Source: Bacillota bacterium (GTDB lineage: Bacteria; Bacillota_A; Clostridia; Lachnospirales; Lachnospiraceae). From it: a DNA stretch of 64,000 nucleotides. The translations under genes were made by a program, and so were the position numbers. This document shows, one piece after another, positions 1-9,481 of the stretch (the stretch's first letter is position 1; every line of letters begins with the position of its first letter). Location of the stretch: positions 1 through 64,000 of the forward strand of contig JAEZSL010000378.1 of NCBI GenBank assembly GCA_023443925.1, read 5' to 3'. The notes beneath the pieces are model-generated. The model worked only from the letters and a program-made list of their open reading frames with translations. It was not told where the DNA came from and did not search any database.

Positions 1-27
1 CAATTCCTTTGGCCTTCCCTTTTCTAA

Positions 28-495
28 TCAGTCCAAATAAACGCAATCCACAATATCACGGTCAACTTTAACAAACATTTCGTCTACAAAAACAGCTGCC
101 CAGCCATGTTCTTCCTCCCATGGACAAGGAAGTACCAGTATCACGCACACATCAACATTTTTGGATTCATATTTGTTCTCCTCTGTTTTTCTTTTGGTAT
201 ATATACTATCTTCCAAAGCATAAAGATATACATCTGTACCTGTGTGTTTTACAAGGTCGGCGGGTGACTTAATTTCCTGCCAATACTCTTTACTTTCTTC
301 CTCGTCACCCGGGCCCCATTGTTCATACATATCATCATAATAAAGCTTTATAAAGGCGTTCAACATCTGAGTTTCCAGTTCTGGTGTCCATTTATCTATA
401 AGCCTTTTACAAGCGGCAATACCTTTTTCAATATCTTCGCAGCAATCTTCATCAATCTCAAAATCCTTCGGATTTAGCAGCCCATTATTTCGCAT
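28..495 (-). CDS. Hypothetical acidic cytosolic protein
   Basis: I do not recognise the family. The product is a soluble, acidic protein of about 155 residues without signal peptide or membrane segment. The C-terminal half has a WEEEHGWAAVF stretch typical of small Firmicute proteins of unknown function. The start at 495 is chosen because GGAGG lies 7 bases upstream of that ATG; an upstream in-frame start at 543 has no such site. It is followed by the remnant-bearing gap at 544-946 and shows no operon partner in the window. Confidence 0.6.
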   Translation of the reverse strand: MRNNGLLNPKDFEIDEDCCEDIEKGIAACKRLIDKWTPELETQMLNAFIKLYYDDMYEQWGPGDEEESKEYWQEIKSPADLVKHTGTDVYLYALEDSIYTKRKTEENKYESKNVDVCVILVLPCPWEEEHGWAAVFVDEMFVKVDRDIVDCVYLD

Positions 496-672
496 TTTAT
501 TACCTCCAAAAATATAATTTTGTTCACTCACCTTATCTTCCAAAATTTACTATCATACATTTTACCACAAAGATCCAGCCCTGTCATTTGCGTTTTTTTC
601 CCTCTTTACTTCACAGGACTTTTCAAAAGCTCGGATTTGGGTGCAATTGTGTCGATATGATTGAACGGCAAA

Positions 673-700
673 ACGGCATAGTCAAAATTGACCATGCCGT
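673..700. terminator. Inverted repeat, possible terminator remnant
   Basis: Arms ACGGCAT and ATGCCGT flank a further GTCAA/TTGAC pairing, giving an almost continuous hairpin. It lies just downstream (minus-strand sense) of the sulfatase remnant and could be its former terminator. There is no clear T-tract, so terminator function is uncertain. Confidence 0.35.
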
Positions 701-754
701 GTGCTGTACAAATACTTCATACTTGAAGAGGCGCTTTTGAGCCGAAATCGTTTA

Positions 755-940
755 TCAAGACCTGGGCACATTCAGATTTATATGATTAACTGAACTAACT
801 GCCAGTTCCCTTCTTATCTCTGCATAGCTTTCATCCATTACCAGATTATTTAATTCAAACGGATCATTTTTTAGATCATATAAGAAGTCTTCCTCGTAAT
901 GATCACAGCTCCCCGGTTCCCATCCATTACGGGTACATAA
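755..940 (-). pseudogene. Sulfatase C-terminal remnant
   Basis: The minus strand carries about 60 in-frame codons reading NGWEPGSCDHYEEDFLYDL then KNDPFELNNLV and YAEIRREL before a stop at 755-757. The pattern (Y-x-E-D-F-L-Y-D-L-x-N-D-P-x-E-x-N-N-L) is the conserved C-terminal end of arylsulfatase-family enzymes. An in-frame stop lies just upstream and the catalytic N-terminal part (C/S-x-P-x-R) is absent, so this is a decayed tail and not a working gene. Identification is by motif recall only. Confidence 0.6.
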
Positions 941-946
941 ACACTA

Positions 947-1615
947 TTATTCCCGGATACCATAAGTACGTTTTACATCCTGTACAAAAATAATACCGTT
1001 ACCGGGCTTCTCTATTTCAAGTTCTTTACCAATGGCTTCAACCACTGTTTCGGTCAACTCCTCCTTGGCAAGGATCATAACAATCTCTTTTTCCGGCTCT
1101 ATTTCAATATTAAACAGCTTACCGGTCTCATGTACCCCTGAACCTCTTGCGTTAATTATGGTTCCGCCCTTTGAGCCAGCCTTGGTAGCCGCATCAATCA
1201 CATCCTCGGCTTTCCCTTTGCTGACAATGGTTATAATCATCTGATACATCATTCTAAATTCACCTCTTTTTTCCTGACTGCCATCCAGCTGATGGTGCCT
1301 CGTACCAATAACTCTTGTAAGCTCCGATGTCCACAAGATACCATGGTTTGGCTTTTCAAATTTAAATTTTTCATTTAACATGTCCAGGGCATGGTCCGTT
1401 ACCTTGGAATCCGCACCCATTAATACAACTTCTTTCCGTTGGTCGTACAAAGAGAGATAACTTAAAATAGTATTATTTGTAGTACCTTTCCCCAAATAGA
1501 TGGTTCCTCCCCGTACTCCTGCTTCTTTAGCAAGGTGAAGTACCTTGCTTCCCAGACCATAGTTTACAATGACGTAGATCAACTCAAATCCGGGCATACC
1601 CGCATTACTATTCAT
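947..1615 (-). CDS. Tandem PII-like (P-II superfamily) regulatory protein
   Basis: The 222-aa product contains two PII-like domains in tandem (about residues 10-105 and 120-220), each with a beta-alpha-beta start (ELIYVIVNYGLGSKVLHLAK; MIITIVSKGKAEDVIDAA), a GGTI segment after the first helix, and a KPxxGI(L/I)xxxxxxRxxG C-terminal motif. It lacks a classical uridylylation T-loop. The start overlaps the end of the upstream DUF1538 membrane-protein gene by 8 bases, so the two are translationally coupled. By analogy with PII-GlnK and its membrane partners it probably senses a metabolite and controls the DUF1538 transporter; ligand unknown. Confidence 0.8.
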   Translation of the reverse strand: MNSNAGMPGFELIYVIVNYGLGSKVLHLAKEAGVRGGTIYLGKGTTNNTILSYLSLYDQRKEVVLMGADSKVTDHALDMLNEKFKFEKPNHGILWTSELTRVIGTRHHQLDGSQEKRGEFRMMYQMIITIVSKGKAEDVIDAATKAGSKGGTIINARGSGVHETGKLFNIEIEPEKEIVMILAKEELTETVVEAIGKELEIEKPGNGIIFVQDVKRTYGIRE

Positions 1616-3146
1616 TCTTTAACTCAACTCCTTTTGTCTTTGACTTTATCTTAAATATTATTCCAAGAATCTGCAAAGTAATAATTGGCATCATTGCAAC
1701 CATAGCAATCATTCCAAAACCTTCTACCAGAAGGTCAGCTCCTTCGAAGGCATCTGCGACCCCCTGGGTAAACGCCAGAATAAAGGTTGCCGTCATGGGT
1801 CCGGTTGCCACACCTCCGGCATCAAAGGCAATACCAACAAAGAGTTTCGGTGCAAAAAAAGTCATCAGAACACATATAATGTAGCCCGGCAATAAATAAT
1901 GCCACAGCTGAATTGCCGGAACCAAAATCCGGACTGCAGAAAGCGCGATGGCAATTCCCACCCCAAGGGACAGGGATACTAAAACTGCCTTCCTTTTCAC
2001 ATAGCCGCTGGTTACATCCTCTATCTGACGGGTTAATACATAAACGGCCGGTTCTGCCAATATCGTAACCAGACCAAGTACAAAACCAACGATAACAATA
2101 AAAATCTTATTATCTGCCAACAGTAGTTTGGTGCCAAGCACAGTACCAACTTCCATAAAACTTCCATTGACACCAACCATAAAGATTATCATGCCAATTA
2201 ATGCATATGCAAACCCAAACAGCAGCTTTCTAAGTGCCTTTTTCCCAAGTTTAAAGGAAATCTTTTGCATCACCAGAAAAATGACAAGCAGAGGCAGAAT
2301 CGCCATAATACTCTCTTTCGTATAAGTAGGGATAATGGATAGAAAAGGTGAAAATATAGAATCCGTTTCCTGGATGCCACCATCCAGACCGGTTGAAAAT
2401 TCACTGGTTTTAGTTACAAGATTCAAAATCATTACAGAAATAATAGCTCCTACGGAGGCAACTGCCACCAGCCCAAAGCTGTCCTTTTCCGACGATCTGC
2501 TGTCCTTTTTTAAAGCTGATATACCTACGGACAGGGACAAAATAAAAGGAACGGCAAGAATACCTGTGGTTGCACCGGAAGCATCAAAGGATATGGCTAA
2601 GAACTCTCTGGAGGTAAATAAGGCTAATACAAGAATTATAAGATATAAAATAATTAACATTTTATACAAAGGGAAATTAAAGAAAATTCTTATAAAACCA
2701 AGTGATAACATAATTGCCAGACCGATTGATACTACCAGCAAAATACTTAAGCTGGATATATTCCCTGAGGTAACCAGATCGACCTGGTTTGCCAGCACCA
2801 TCAAGCCAGGTTCTGCTATTGAGGTAACAAAACCAAGTACGAAACCGGCTATAATGACAAGCCACAACTTCTTGGACTGGCTTAAGGCCGTTCCCAACAG
2901 GCTGCCAAAAGGAGTAATACCAATGTCGACACCGATTAAGAAAAACGACAATCCTATGATAATTAGTGCAGATCCTATCAGGAATCGAATGACCAGGGGA
3001 ATTCCCAGAGGTGCAATAGTAAAGTTTAAAATTAATACAATGATGGTAATTGGCAACACTGCCTGCAGGTTATTACTGAATTTTTCTTTTAGTATACTCA
3101 AATACAAATCACTTCCTTTTCTTATATTAAAAATAGTCGTTAACAT
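1608..3146 (-). CDS. DUF1538 family polytopic membrane protein, duplicated
   Basis: A roughly 500-aa, very hydrophobic protein with about 12-14 transmembrane segments. It is an internal duplication: the first half carries FVTSIAEPGLMVLANQVDLV and the second LVTILAEPAVYVLTRQIEDV at equivalent positions, and both halves contain an I(S/A)FDA(S/G)G motif. This duplicated architecture is that of the DUF1538 family, putative transporters of unknown substrate. No Shine-Dalgarno precedes the ATG at 3146; a TTG at 3107 follows AAAGGAAGTGA and may be the real start. It is followed, with overlap, by the PII-like gene, which probably regulates it. Confidence 0.8.
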   Translation of the reverse strand: MLTTIFNIRKGSDLYLSILKEKFSNNLQAVLPITIIVLILNFTIAPLGIPLVIRFLIGSALIIIGLSFFLIGVDIGITPFGSLLGTALSQSKKLWLVIIAGFVLGFVTSIAEPGLMVLANQVDLVTSGNISSLSILLVVSIGLAIMLSLGFIRIFFNFPLYKMLIILYLIILVLALFTSREFLAISFDASGATTGILAVPFILSLSVGISALKKDSRSSEKDSFGLVAVASVGAIISVMILNLVTKTSEFSTGLDGGIQETDSIFSPFLSIIPTYTKESIMAILPLLVIFLVMQKISFKLGKKALRKLLFGFAYALIGMIIFMVGVNGSFMEVGTVLGTKLLLADNKIFIVIVGFVLGLVTILAEPAVYVLTRQIEDVTSGYVKRKAVLVSLSLGVGIAIALSAVRILVPAIQLWHYLLPGYIICVLMTFFAPKLFVGIAFDAGGVATGPMTATFILAFTQGVADAFEGADLLVEGFGMIAMVAMMPIITLQILGIIFKIKSKTKGVELKNE

Positions 3147-3281
3147 AAAGTATAACCTATGCAGAAAGCACAGTCAATTGAATCAGGTTATTAATTCGTG
3201 CACCGCCCTATATTTAATATTATCATCTTTTTACAGAATCATCATATTATCATATTAAGTTATTAAAACAGAAGGATTAAC

Positions 3282-4583
3282 ATGAATATATATGTAGTGC
3301 AGCCTGGTGATACTGTCAACTCAATAGCAGATAAATTTAATTTACCCTATGAGAAAATAGTACACGATAATAATATTTCACCGGATTACGGAATCGTTAA
3401 CGGTCAAATTATTATATTAGCTTATCCGACAAGGACCTATAAGGTACAACCAGATGACACTTTAAAAAGTATCACAGATGCGAATGGTATATCAATTATT
3501 CAGTTATTGCAGAATAATCCTTCTCTTTCAGATAGAGATTATTTAAATATAGGAGAAGAACTTATAATAAGTTATGACAGAAGAGAAGAACCAATCGAAG
3601 TAAATACTTATTGTTTTTCTTTTATAAATAATGACATACTAAAAAAAACATTACCTTATCTTACTTATATTACAATTGCGAACTATAGAGTAACTGCGTA
3701 TGCCAAAATTGAATCACCGGATGATACTTTTATAATTCAGACAGCAAAAGAATACGGTGTGGCACCTATCATAATGATTTCATCCTCTTCAGAACAAGGA
3801 CGGGGAAGCTTTGGCATTACCCACAAGATTTTAAACGACCCCGATTTACAAAATGAATTAATTTATAATATATTATATTATTTGAGAGAAAAAGGGCTTT
3901 ATGGTATTAATTTCGGCTTCGTACAGATAATTCCTGAAGATTTACAAAGTTATGTCAATTTAATTATACAAACAACAGAGATTCTTCATAGTGAAGGTTA
4001 CCAGGTACATGTTACTTTAGTCCCTAATACGTTTGGATTTAAAGCCGATCAAACGAATGATAATCCTTATTATTCACAAGTAGGCCAGGTGGCAGACCGG
4101 TTAATTCTCCTGTCGTATACCTGGGCAACGGCTGATATTTACGCTTTTGAACAATCGACGAATCCCTTCCTGGAAAGTTACATCCAGTATGCGGTAACAC
4201 AGATTCCGGCAGAAAAAATATTATTAGGCTATACCAGAATAGCCTATGATTGGGAATTGCCCTATGTGGAGGGTGAATCTCCCGTTACTGCCCTGGCAAA
4301 TTACCAGGCTTTGGCATTAGCGAACCAGATCGGAATCGATCTTGGTTTCGACGAATATCACGTAACCCCTTATTTTCGCTATTATACCGATGGAATAGAA
4401 CATTTTGTCTGGTTCAAAGATGCACGGTCGCTGGATGCGGAGTTAGCTTTAATAAATAAATATAATCTCCGCGGAATCAGTATATGGAATACTATGGATT
4501 TCACACCGCAGCTATGGGTTACCATTAACTCACAATATAATATATCAAAAGTTTTAAATGTAACATCGGAACTTTTGACATAA
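3282..4583 (+). CDS. LysM-GH18 spore/cell-wall type protein, catalytically degenerate
   Basis: Two N-terminal LysM peptidoglycan-binding modules (about residues 2-47, starting IYVVQPGDTVNSIADKF, and 51-97, starting TYKVQPDDTLKSI) precede a GH18 barrel (about 103-425). This is the layout of Bacillus YaaH/SleL spore-cortex N-acetylglucosaminidases. The GH18 active-site signature DGxxxDxE, expected at the end of strand 4, reads YGINFGFVQ here, so the proton-donor Glu and the essential Asp are replaced. The start has AGAAGGA 6 bases upstream. It is probably a wall- or spore-binding protein without hydrolase activity. Confidence 0.85.
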   Translation: MNIYVVQPGDTVNSIADKFNLPYEKIVHDNNISPDYGIVNGQIIILAYPTRTYKVQPDDTLKSITDANGISIIQLLQNNPSLSDRDYLNIGEELIISYDRREEPIEVNTYCFSFINNDILKKTLPYLTYITIANYRVTAYAKIESPDDTFIIQTAKEYGVAPIIMISSSSEQGRGSFGITHKILNDPDLQNELIYNILYYLREKGLYGINFGFVQIIPEDLQSYVNLIIQTTEILHSEGYQVHVTLVPNTFGFKADQTNDNPYYSQVGQVADRLILLSYTWATADIYAFEQSTNPFLESYIQYAVTQIPAEKILLGYTRIAYDWELPYVEGESPVTALANYQALALANQIGIDLGFDEYHVTPYFRYYTDGIEHFVWFKDARSLDAELALINKYNLRGISIWNTMDFTPQLWVTINSQYNISKVLNVTSELLT

Positions 4584-4648
4584 TGTATACTTATGGTAAA
4601 GGGCACCGATATTGTGTTTTGGGATAGTCCTCCTTTTTTTCTAGATAG

Positions 4649-4824
4649 CCTGGCCGTACCGCTGCTGCCATTAGACCTGTCTATGTAAAATAGTCAGCTT
4701 AATTGCTGCAATCGAACAAGCTGAACAAGATGGTGGTAACTGCAGATATGAAGTTAACCCACTACATAACCGAGCATTAAAGCTTAAGAATATCTTTAAG
4801 AATTCCTTAAATCCCTTTACGTAA
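4649..4824 (+). pseudogene. Unidentified coding-like remnant
   Basis: An open stretch of 58 codons runs from a stop at 4646-4648 to TAA at 4822-4824 and reads like a protein C-terminus (for example AAIEQAEQDGGN and NRALKLKNIFKNSLNPFT). It has no start codon or ribosome binding site in frame. The composition is more protein-like than chance, but I cannot name the family. Confidence 0.25.
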
Positions 4825-4953
4825 TTCTGGAAACATGGTATTATTTATGCTTGTAGATTAGATGCGTGTATTCTTTCTTAAATTTGTGGTTAATAGATTA
4901 TAGTAAATGTGGATAAAATCACAATTAGGATAATTTTTATGGAGGATTTTGAA

Positions 4954-5784
4954 ATGATTGATTGGATATTACGTTTTGTGAAGGGACTTTTTATAGGTTC
5001 CGGCTTTATCTTGCCCGGTGTCAGCGGAGGTGCTTTAGCGGCAGTATTTGGAATCTATGAAAGAATTATTTCTTTCCTGGCTCATATCACTAAAGATTTC
5101 AAAAAGAATGTTATATTTTTTATTCCTGTCGGTCTTGGAGGCGTCGTTGGTGTCTTTCTTTTGTCATTTGTAGTTAGTTTTTTCCTGGGGACCTACGAAG
5201 TACAGATACTTTGGTTTTTTGTTGGTTGTATTCTTGGAACGATTCCTGCCTTATGGAAACAAGCCGGTAAAAAGGGGCGCAAAAATAAACATATTAACAT
5301 TTTGGTGGTATCCTTCTTTTTAAGTCTTGCCTTTCTGTTATTCGGAGAGCAAATGTTATCCGGCGGACAGGTACCACAAAATATATTTACCTGGGCAATT
5401 GCAGGAGCATTAATTGGCCTTGGTGTTATTGTTCCGGGCTTAAGTCCTTCTAATTTTTTAGTTTATATGGGTATGTATAAGGATATGGCAGATGGTGTTA
5501 AAGACTTGGATTTAGCAGTAATTTTACCTATTTTTGTAGGTGCCGCAGCCTGTGTACTTTTACTATCTAGATTAATGGATTATGTCTTTTCAAGAGCTTA
5601 TGCAGGACTGTTTCATGCTATATTAGGTATTGTTTTTGCTTCTACTATAATTATTGTACCACGTAACTTTAATTACCTATCCTTAGGTGTTATCGTTTGT
5701 ATATTAATGTGTATTGCAGGTGCTGCACTTGGTTATTGGATGAGCGCGTTGGAAGATAAATATAAAACGGCGGATGCGGAATAA
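4954..5784 (+). CDS. DUF368 (PopT-type) polyprenyl-phosphate transporter
   Basis: About 276 aa with 8-9 membrane segments. The N-terminal signature FIGSGFILPGVSGGALAAVF and the second G-L-G-V-I-V-P-G-L-S-P-S motif near residue 180 form the duplicated glycine/serine re-entrant motifs of DUF368. Members of this family (PopT) recycle undecaprenyl phosphate across the membrane during cell-wall and polysaccharide synthesis. The start at 4954 is preferred because GGAGG lies 8 bases upstream; earlier in-frame ATGs lack this. It is monocistronic, ending in the terminator at 5791-5835. Confidence 0.85.
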   Translation: MIDWILRFVKGLFIGSGFILPGVSGGALAAVFGIYERIISFLAHITKDFKKNVIFFIPVGLGGVVGVFLLSFVVSFFLGTYEVQILWFFVGCILGTIPALWKQAGKKGRKNKHINILVVSFFLSLAFLLFGEQMLSGGQVPQNIFTWAIAGALIGLGVIVPGLSPSNFLVYMGMYKDMADGVKDLDLAVILPIFVGAAACVLLLSRLMDYVFSRAYAGLFHAILGIVFASTIIIVPRNFNYLSLGVIVCILMCIAGAALGYWMSALEDKYKTADAE

Positions 5785-5790
5785 ATTGAT

Positions 5791-5835
5791 AAAAGAGAGG
5801 TTAAGCGGCTACTGTGCCATTAACCTCTCTTTTTT
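5791..5835 (+). terminator. Intrinsic terminator after the DUF368 gene
   Basis: Perfect arms AGAGAGGTTAA and TTAACCTCTCT enclose a 15-base loop and are followed by a run of T. The remainder up to 6088 shows no supported gene. Confidence 0.9.
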
Positions 5836-6088
5836 GTTGTGTGAGTTCTTTTTCCGCTCAAACAGAGACCATGGTTTTCTGTTTTCGCCTGTTTCATCCA
5901 ATAACTATGCTACTAGGCTAAGTATTTTTGAGTTATTCTGCATGCATATATACAGTGGTTAGGAGCATATTCTGAATGAAATCTGATAATCTGCAAGACG
6001 TTTTTTACATCCATTAACCAAAATCATGAACTGCAGATTTCTTTAAAAAATGATGACAGTATAAAGGTTCCTATCATAAATTACTTAC

Positions 6089-7252
6089 TCATTGCGCGTG
6101 ATCTGACCCCTTTTTGACCCAGGAGGTCTGGGTCTCTAAAAAAATCGTCTCCAGATCCGCTTTTACAAAAAAACCAAGTTCCTCCAGCGTTTTTGCCAGA
6201 GCCTTTAGGGTTTCCGCCACATCCGTAACGTTAGCATTCTCCCCCATATGTCCGATTCTTATGACCTTGCCCGACAGATCGGCCAAACTGCCTCCAATGA
6301 GAATGTAGTATTTTTCTTTCATAATTCTAAGAATATCCTCTGCCTGTATATTCTCAGGAAGGTTGATAGCGGTAACTGTATTGGAAAAGCCTTTGTTTAT
6401 AAACAATGATAGCCCGCCTTCCCTTAGGGCATGCCGTACACCCCTTCCAATGGCCTTATGACGTCTTATAATTTCCTTATCGTCCCGAACATTATCAACC
6501 GCCGTCCGAAGACCCTTTATGTCACTGATTGGCATAGTATAGGGAAACCATCGGTTTTCATAATAATCTTTGAATTGCAGCAGATTTCCGTAATAGGAGG
6601 CGATGGGCATCTTTCGCTTCTCCATAGCGGCAAAGGCCCGTTTACTGACAGAAACAAAACACAAGCCGGGCGGTGCCGACAGCACCTTCTGGGAACCTCC
6701 GCAGACAATATCAATTCCGCTTCCATCCACGCTCAATTCTTCCCCAAACATAGATGCAACCGCGTCCACTACCGTTATAATACCGTAACCCTGCAGGAGG
6801 GGACAGATGTTTTGAATATTATTTAATACACCGCTTGGAGTGTCACAATGGACCAGCGTGGCATATTTAAAGTCATGATTCAGCTTCAGGTATTTTCTTA
6901 ATTGTTCTATATCAATTTCTTCCCGGTAATCCACAGAATAATAGACCGGCTGACCGCCGTACAGGCTGACAAAGTCACCAAACCCTTTTCCAAAAACCCC
7001 ATTGTCAATAACCAGAACCTTATCTCCAGGTTCAGTCAGAGAAGCGCAGGCAGCTTCCAGTGTCAGAATTCCCTCTCCCCCCAGTATATAAACTGGATTT
7101 TTCGTATCAATAAATTCTCCGATCAAATTACAGGTTTCTTTGTAAAAATCAAAAAACTCTGCATCCAGATCAGGATTTGTAATTTCTTCACTTCTGGACA
7201 ACCTTACATTTTCCCTGACCTGGGTTGGTCCGGGTGTCATTATTTTATACAT
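6089..7252 (-). CDS. Class V PLP aminotransferase (serine-pyruvate/alanine-glyoxylate type)
   Basis: A 387-aa fold-type I PLP enzyme. The start MYKIMTPGPTQV is the classic N-terminus of serine-pyruvate/alanine-glyoxylate aminotransferases. The internal DAVASMFGEEL contributes the cofactor Asp, and GGSQKVLSAPPG contains the Schiff-base lysine. A C-terminal RIGHMGE motif is present as expected. The start at 7252 follows GGAGGG by 5 bases. No phosphonate genes adjoin it, so 2-aminoethylphosphonate transamination is not supported; amino-donor specificity is open. It appears monocistronic. Confidence 0.85.
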   Translation of the reverse strand: MYKIMTPGPTQVRENVRLSRSEEITNPDLDAEFFDFYKETCNLIGEFIDTKNPVYILGGEGILTLEAACASLTEPGDKVLVIDNGVFGKGFGDFVSLYGGQPVYYSVDYREEIDIEQLRKYLKLNHDFKYATLVHCDTPSGVLNNIQNICPLLQGYGIITVVDAVASMFGEELSVDGSGIDIVCGGSQKVLSAPPGLCFVSVSKRAFAAMEKRKMPIASYYGNLLQFKDYYENRWFPYTMPISDIKGLRTAVDNVRDDKEIIRRHKAIGRGVRHALREGGLSLFINKGFSNTVTAINLPENIQAEDILRIMKEKYYILIGGSLADLSGKVIRIGHMGENANVTDVAETLKALAKTLEELGFFVKADLETIFLETQTSWVKKGSDHAQ

Positions 7253-7435
7253 ACATTCCCTCCATAGCAATATGTTTTCGTATCCTTTTCTTTTGGGTTT
7301 TTAGGATACAATAATAATAACCCCAAATTGGTATGTTAGAAATATCCAGTTTATCAAATACTAATGGTGCCAGAAGTTTTTCGTTTATTGTTTACGGATA
7401 TTAACGCTTGAAGAATCCCTGATGAAAGGCTGAAT

Positions 7436-8647
7436 TTAATACTCCTGACTTAAAAGGAAATCAGCCACATGCATCGTCTTTATTCCCTCGTAATTACCAC
7501 CGGTAAATTCATCTGCCCGTAATACATACTTCGGATAATTATCTGAAATAGAAAGCAGATTCTCATATTCTCTCTTCCTGGTTTCTTCCCTTTCTATTTT
7601 CTCCGTCACTTGTATATAAAGCTTTTCATTTTGTTTGACAGCTACGAAATCAACTTCTGTATTATCCAGCTTACCAACATATACATCATATCCTCTTACG
7701 CGAAGCTCAAGGTAAACGAGATTTTCCAGCATACTTGCTACCGTATCCGAATCATAACCTAAAACACTATAGCGCAGTGCCGTATCTGTAAGGTAAAATT
7801 TCTCCTGGGTTTTTAAAATCTCTTTTCCTTTGATATCATACCTGGAACAGCGATTCAAAATATATGCGTTTTCCAACTTGTTCAGATAGCTGTAAACGGT
7901 TTCCGGATCCATGGAGCGATTCTCACTTTTTAGATATTTGGTAAGCGTTAATGCTGAAAATGTCTGGCCTACATTAGAAAAAGTGTATTTTACCACTCTT
8001 TCCAGCTGATCTACCTTACGAATCTGATTACGCTTAACAATATCCGTAAATATAGTAGAATTGTAGATATCCCTCACAACCGTATATGCCTCATCCTGTC
8101 CATATTCTTTCAGCTGAATTGCCGGAAACCCACCAAATCTTAAATACCGATAAAATTCCTCATGTATGGCTCCTATTTCTTCGTATTCCTTACGGAACAT
8201 TAGATATTCTGCAAATGTCAAAGGATATATGTGAAAGGATACATATCTGCCAGTCAGATAAGTTGAGATTTCCGATGACATCATTCTGGAGTTAGACCCC
8301 GTTACATAAATGTCTACATCAAAATCAATCATGAAAGAATTGACTGCCTTTTCCCAATCTATCACTTCCTGAACTTCATCCAAAAACAAATACGTCTTCC
8401 CCCCCTGATACAGTTTGGACTTGATTATATTATAGAGTTTTCCTGCTGTATCAATGTCTTCATATTGTAACGAGTCAAAATTATAGGAAAGAATCTGCTC
8501 CTGCAAAATACCTCGCTTCTTTAATTCTTCTTTAAGCATTAAAAAAATAGTGGACTTTCCACATCTTCTGATTCCTGTTAGTATCTTGGTAAATGGAGTA
8601 TCAATAAACGGATGTATTTTTTCCATATAAATTGGTCTTATGATCAT
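7436..8647 (-). CDS. AAA_14/DUF4143 family ATPase
   Basis: About 403 aa. The N-terminal AAA domain has Walker A (GIRRCGKSTI, about residues 24-33) and Walker B (TYLFLDEVQEV), followed by a winged-helix-like middle and a C-terminal DUF4143 nuclease-like domain with TEVDFVAVK. Such stand-alone ATPases are common in anaerobes; their role is poorly known, and a defence or toxin-like function has been proposed for relatives. Start chosen from AGAGGTG 6 bases upstream. It stands alone, with no obvious antitoxin partner. Confidence 0.85.
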   Translation of the reverse strand: MIIRPIYMEKIHPFIDTPFTKILTGIRRCGKSTIFLMLKEELKKRGILQEQILSYNFDSLQYEDIDTAGKLYNIIKSKLYQGGKTYLFLDEVQEVIDWEKAVNSFMIDFDVDIYVTGSNSRMMSSEISTYLTGRYVSFHIYPLTFAEYLMFRKEYEEIGAIHEEFYRYLRFGGFPAIQLKEYGQDEAYTVVRDIYNSTIFTDIVKRNQIRKVDQLERVVKYTFSNVGQTFSALTLTKYLKSENRSMDPETVYSYLNKLENAYILNRCSRYDIKGKEILKTQEKFYLTDTALRYSVLGYDSDTVASMLENLVYLELRVRGYDVYVGKLDNTEVDFVAVKQNEKLYIQVTEKIEREETRKREYENLLSISDNYPKYVLRADEFTGGNYEGIKTMHVADFLLSQEY

Positions 8648-8770
8648 ATTAATCACCTCTTATATGTATTGTACCCCATTTTTTATATAATAACAATATA
8701 TTTTATCGGGTTATACCCCTTTATACTTATATTCATTTTTATAAATGACGACTACATTCGGTCAAAGATA

Positions 8771-9016
8771 TTATAATCCTGAATCTCGAAGAATTGATAT
8801 ATCCTTTTGGCTTTCCGGCAAGTCCTCATACATACAATAGTATATTCTGTATACGATCATGTCTCGCAGCTCCTTAAAGCCAGCCTCTTTTACCATTTCT
8901 AATATTTTTAAATTTGTGTCTATACCACTTATCCTAATCCCACATATGATTTCCCATTCTTTCTTATGTTCCAGTGCCCAAGATGTAAGTTTATCGTTAT
9001 ATTGATTTTGTTGCAT
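8771..9016 (-). CDS. Small hypothetical protein
   Basis: An 81-aa soluble protein with a good ribosome binding site (GAAGGTG, 4-5 bases before ATG). It contains a helical segment (NLKILEMVKEAGFKELRDMI) but no motif I recognise. It sits between the DUF4143 ATPase and the divergent HTH gene and could be functionally tied to the latter; that is only positional. Confidence 0.5.
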   Translation of the reverse strand: MQQNQYNDKLTSWALEHKKEWEIICGIRISGIDTNLKILEMVKEAGFKELRDMIVYRIYYCMYEDLPESQKDISILRDSGL

Positions 9017-9262
9017 TCTTTCACCTTCTTTTAAATATGTAATGTTAGCCTTACAATTATAATTTAATTATTTATACTATCTCTCCTGGTTCTGACCGTT
9101 TTACTATTTTAGCTCATTTATTAATCATGCTTTACAATTGCATTTTCATTATAAATGAAATTAATAGGATAATATAAAGTTAACTCTACACCTTATAAGA
9201 TGTAAAGTCAATACTCCTGATTAGATGTATGCTATTATCTTAAAAAGAAGAGGTGATATTTA

Positions 9263-9481
9263 TTGTATAACTATCAAAGGATTAAAAATCTACGAGAAGA
9301 TAATGATTTAACACAAGAAGAATTAGCGACTTTACTAAAAACAACGCAGCAGCAATATAGTAAATATGAATTGGGAATTCAGGAAATACCTGTTCATCAT
9401 CTGATAACTTTAGCGGATTATTATAAGGTTTCTACTGATTATATATTAAATAGGACGAATAATAAAAAGTTCTATATGTAA
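9263..9481 (+). CDS. XRE-family HTH regulator, single domain
   Basis: A 72-aa Cro/CI-type helix-turn-helix protein: IKNLREDNDLTQEELATLLK supplies the first helices and TTQQQYSKYELGIQEIP the recognition helix, ending with the usual YYKVSTDYILNRT. The start is TTG at 9263 with AAGAGGTGA upstream. It consists of the DNA-binding domain alone, so dimerisation and ligand are unclear. It is divergent from the 81-aa gene, and the 246-base gap between them is A/T-rich promoter-like sequence. Confidence 0.8.
   Translation: MYNYQRIKNLREDNDLTQEELATLLKTTQQQYSKYELGIQEIPVHHLITLADYYKVSTDYILNRTNNKKFYM

Noticed and set aside
2335..3258. 307-codon plus-strand frame opposite the DUF1538 gene
   Set aside because: It is antisense to a clearly coding membrane protein, has no ribosome binding site and shows no family pattern.
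6089..7252. 2-aminoethylphosphonate-pyruvate aminotransferase
   Set aside because: Sequence motifs fit class V in general, and no phosphonate genes adjoin it.
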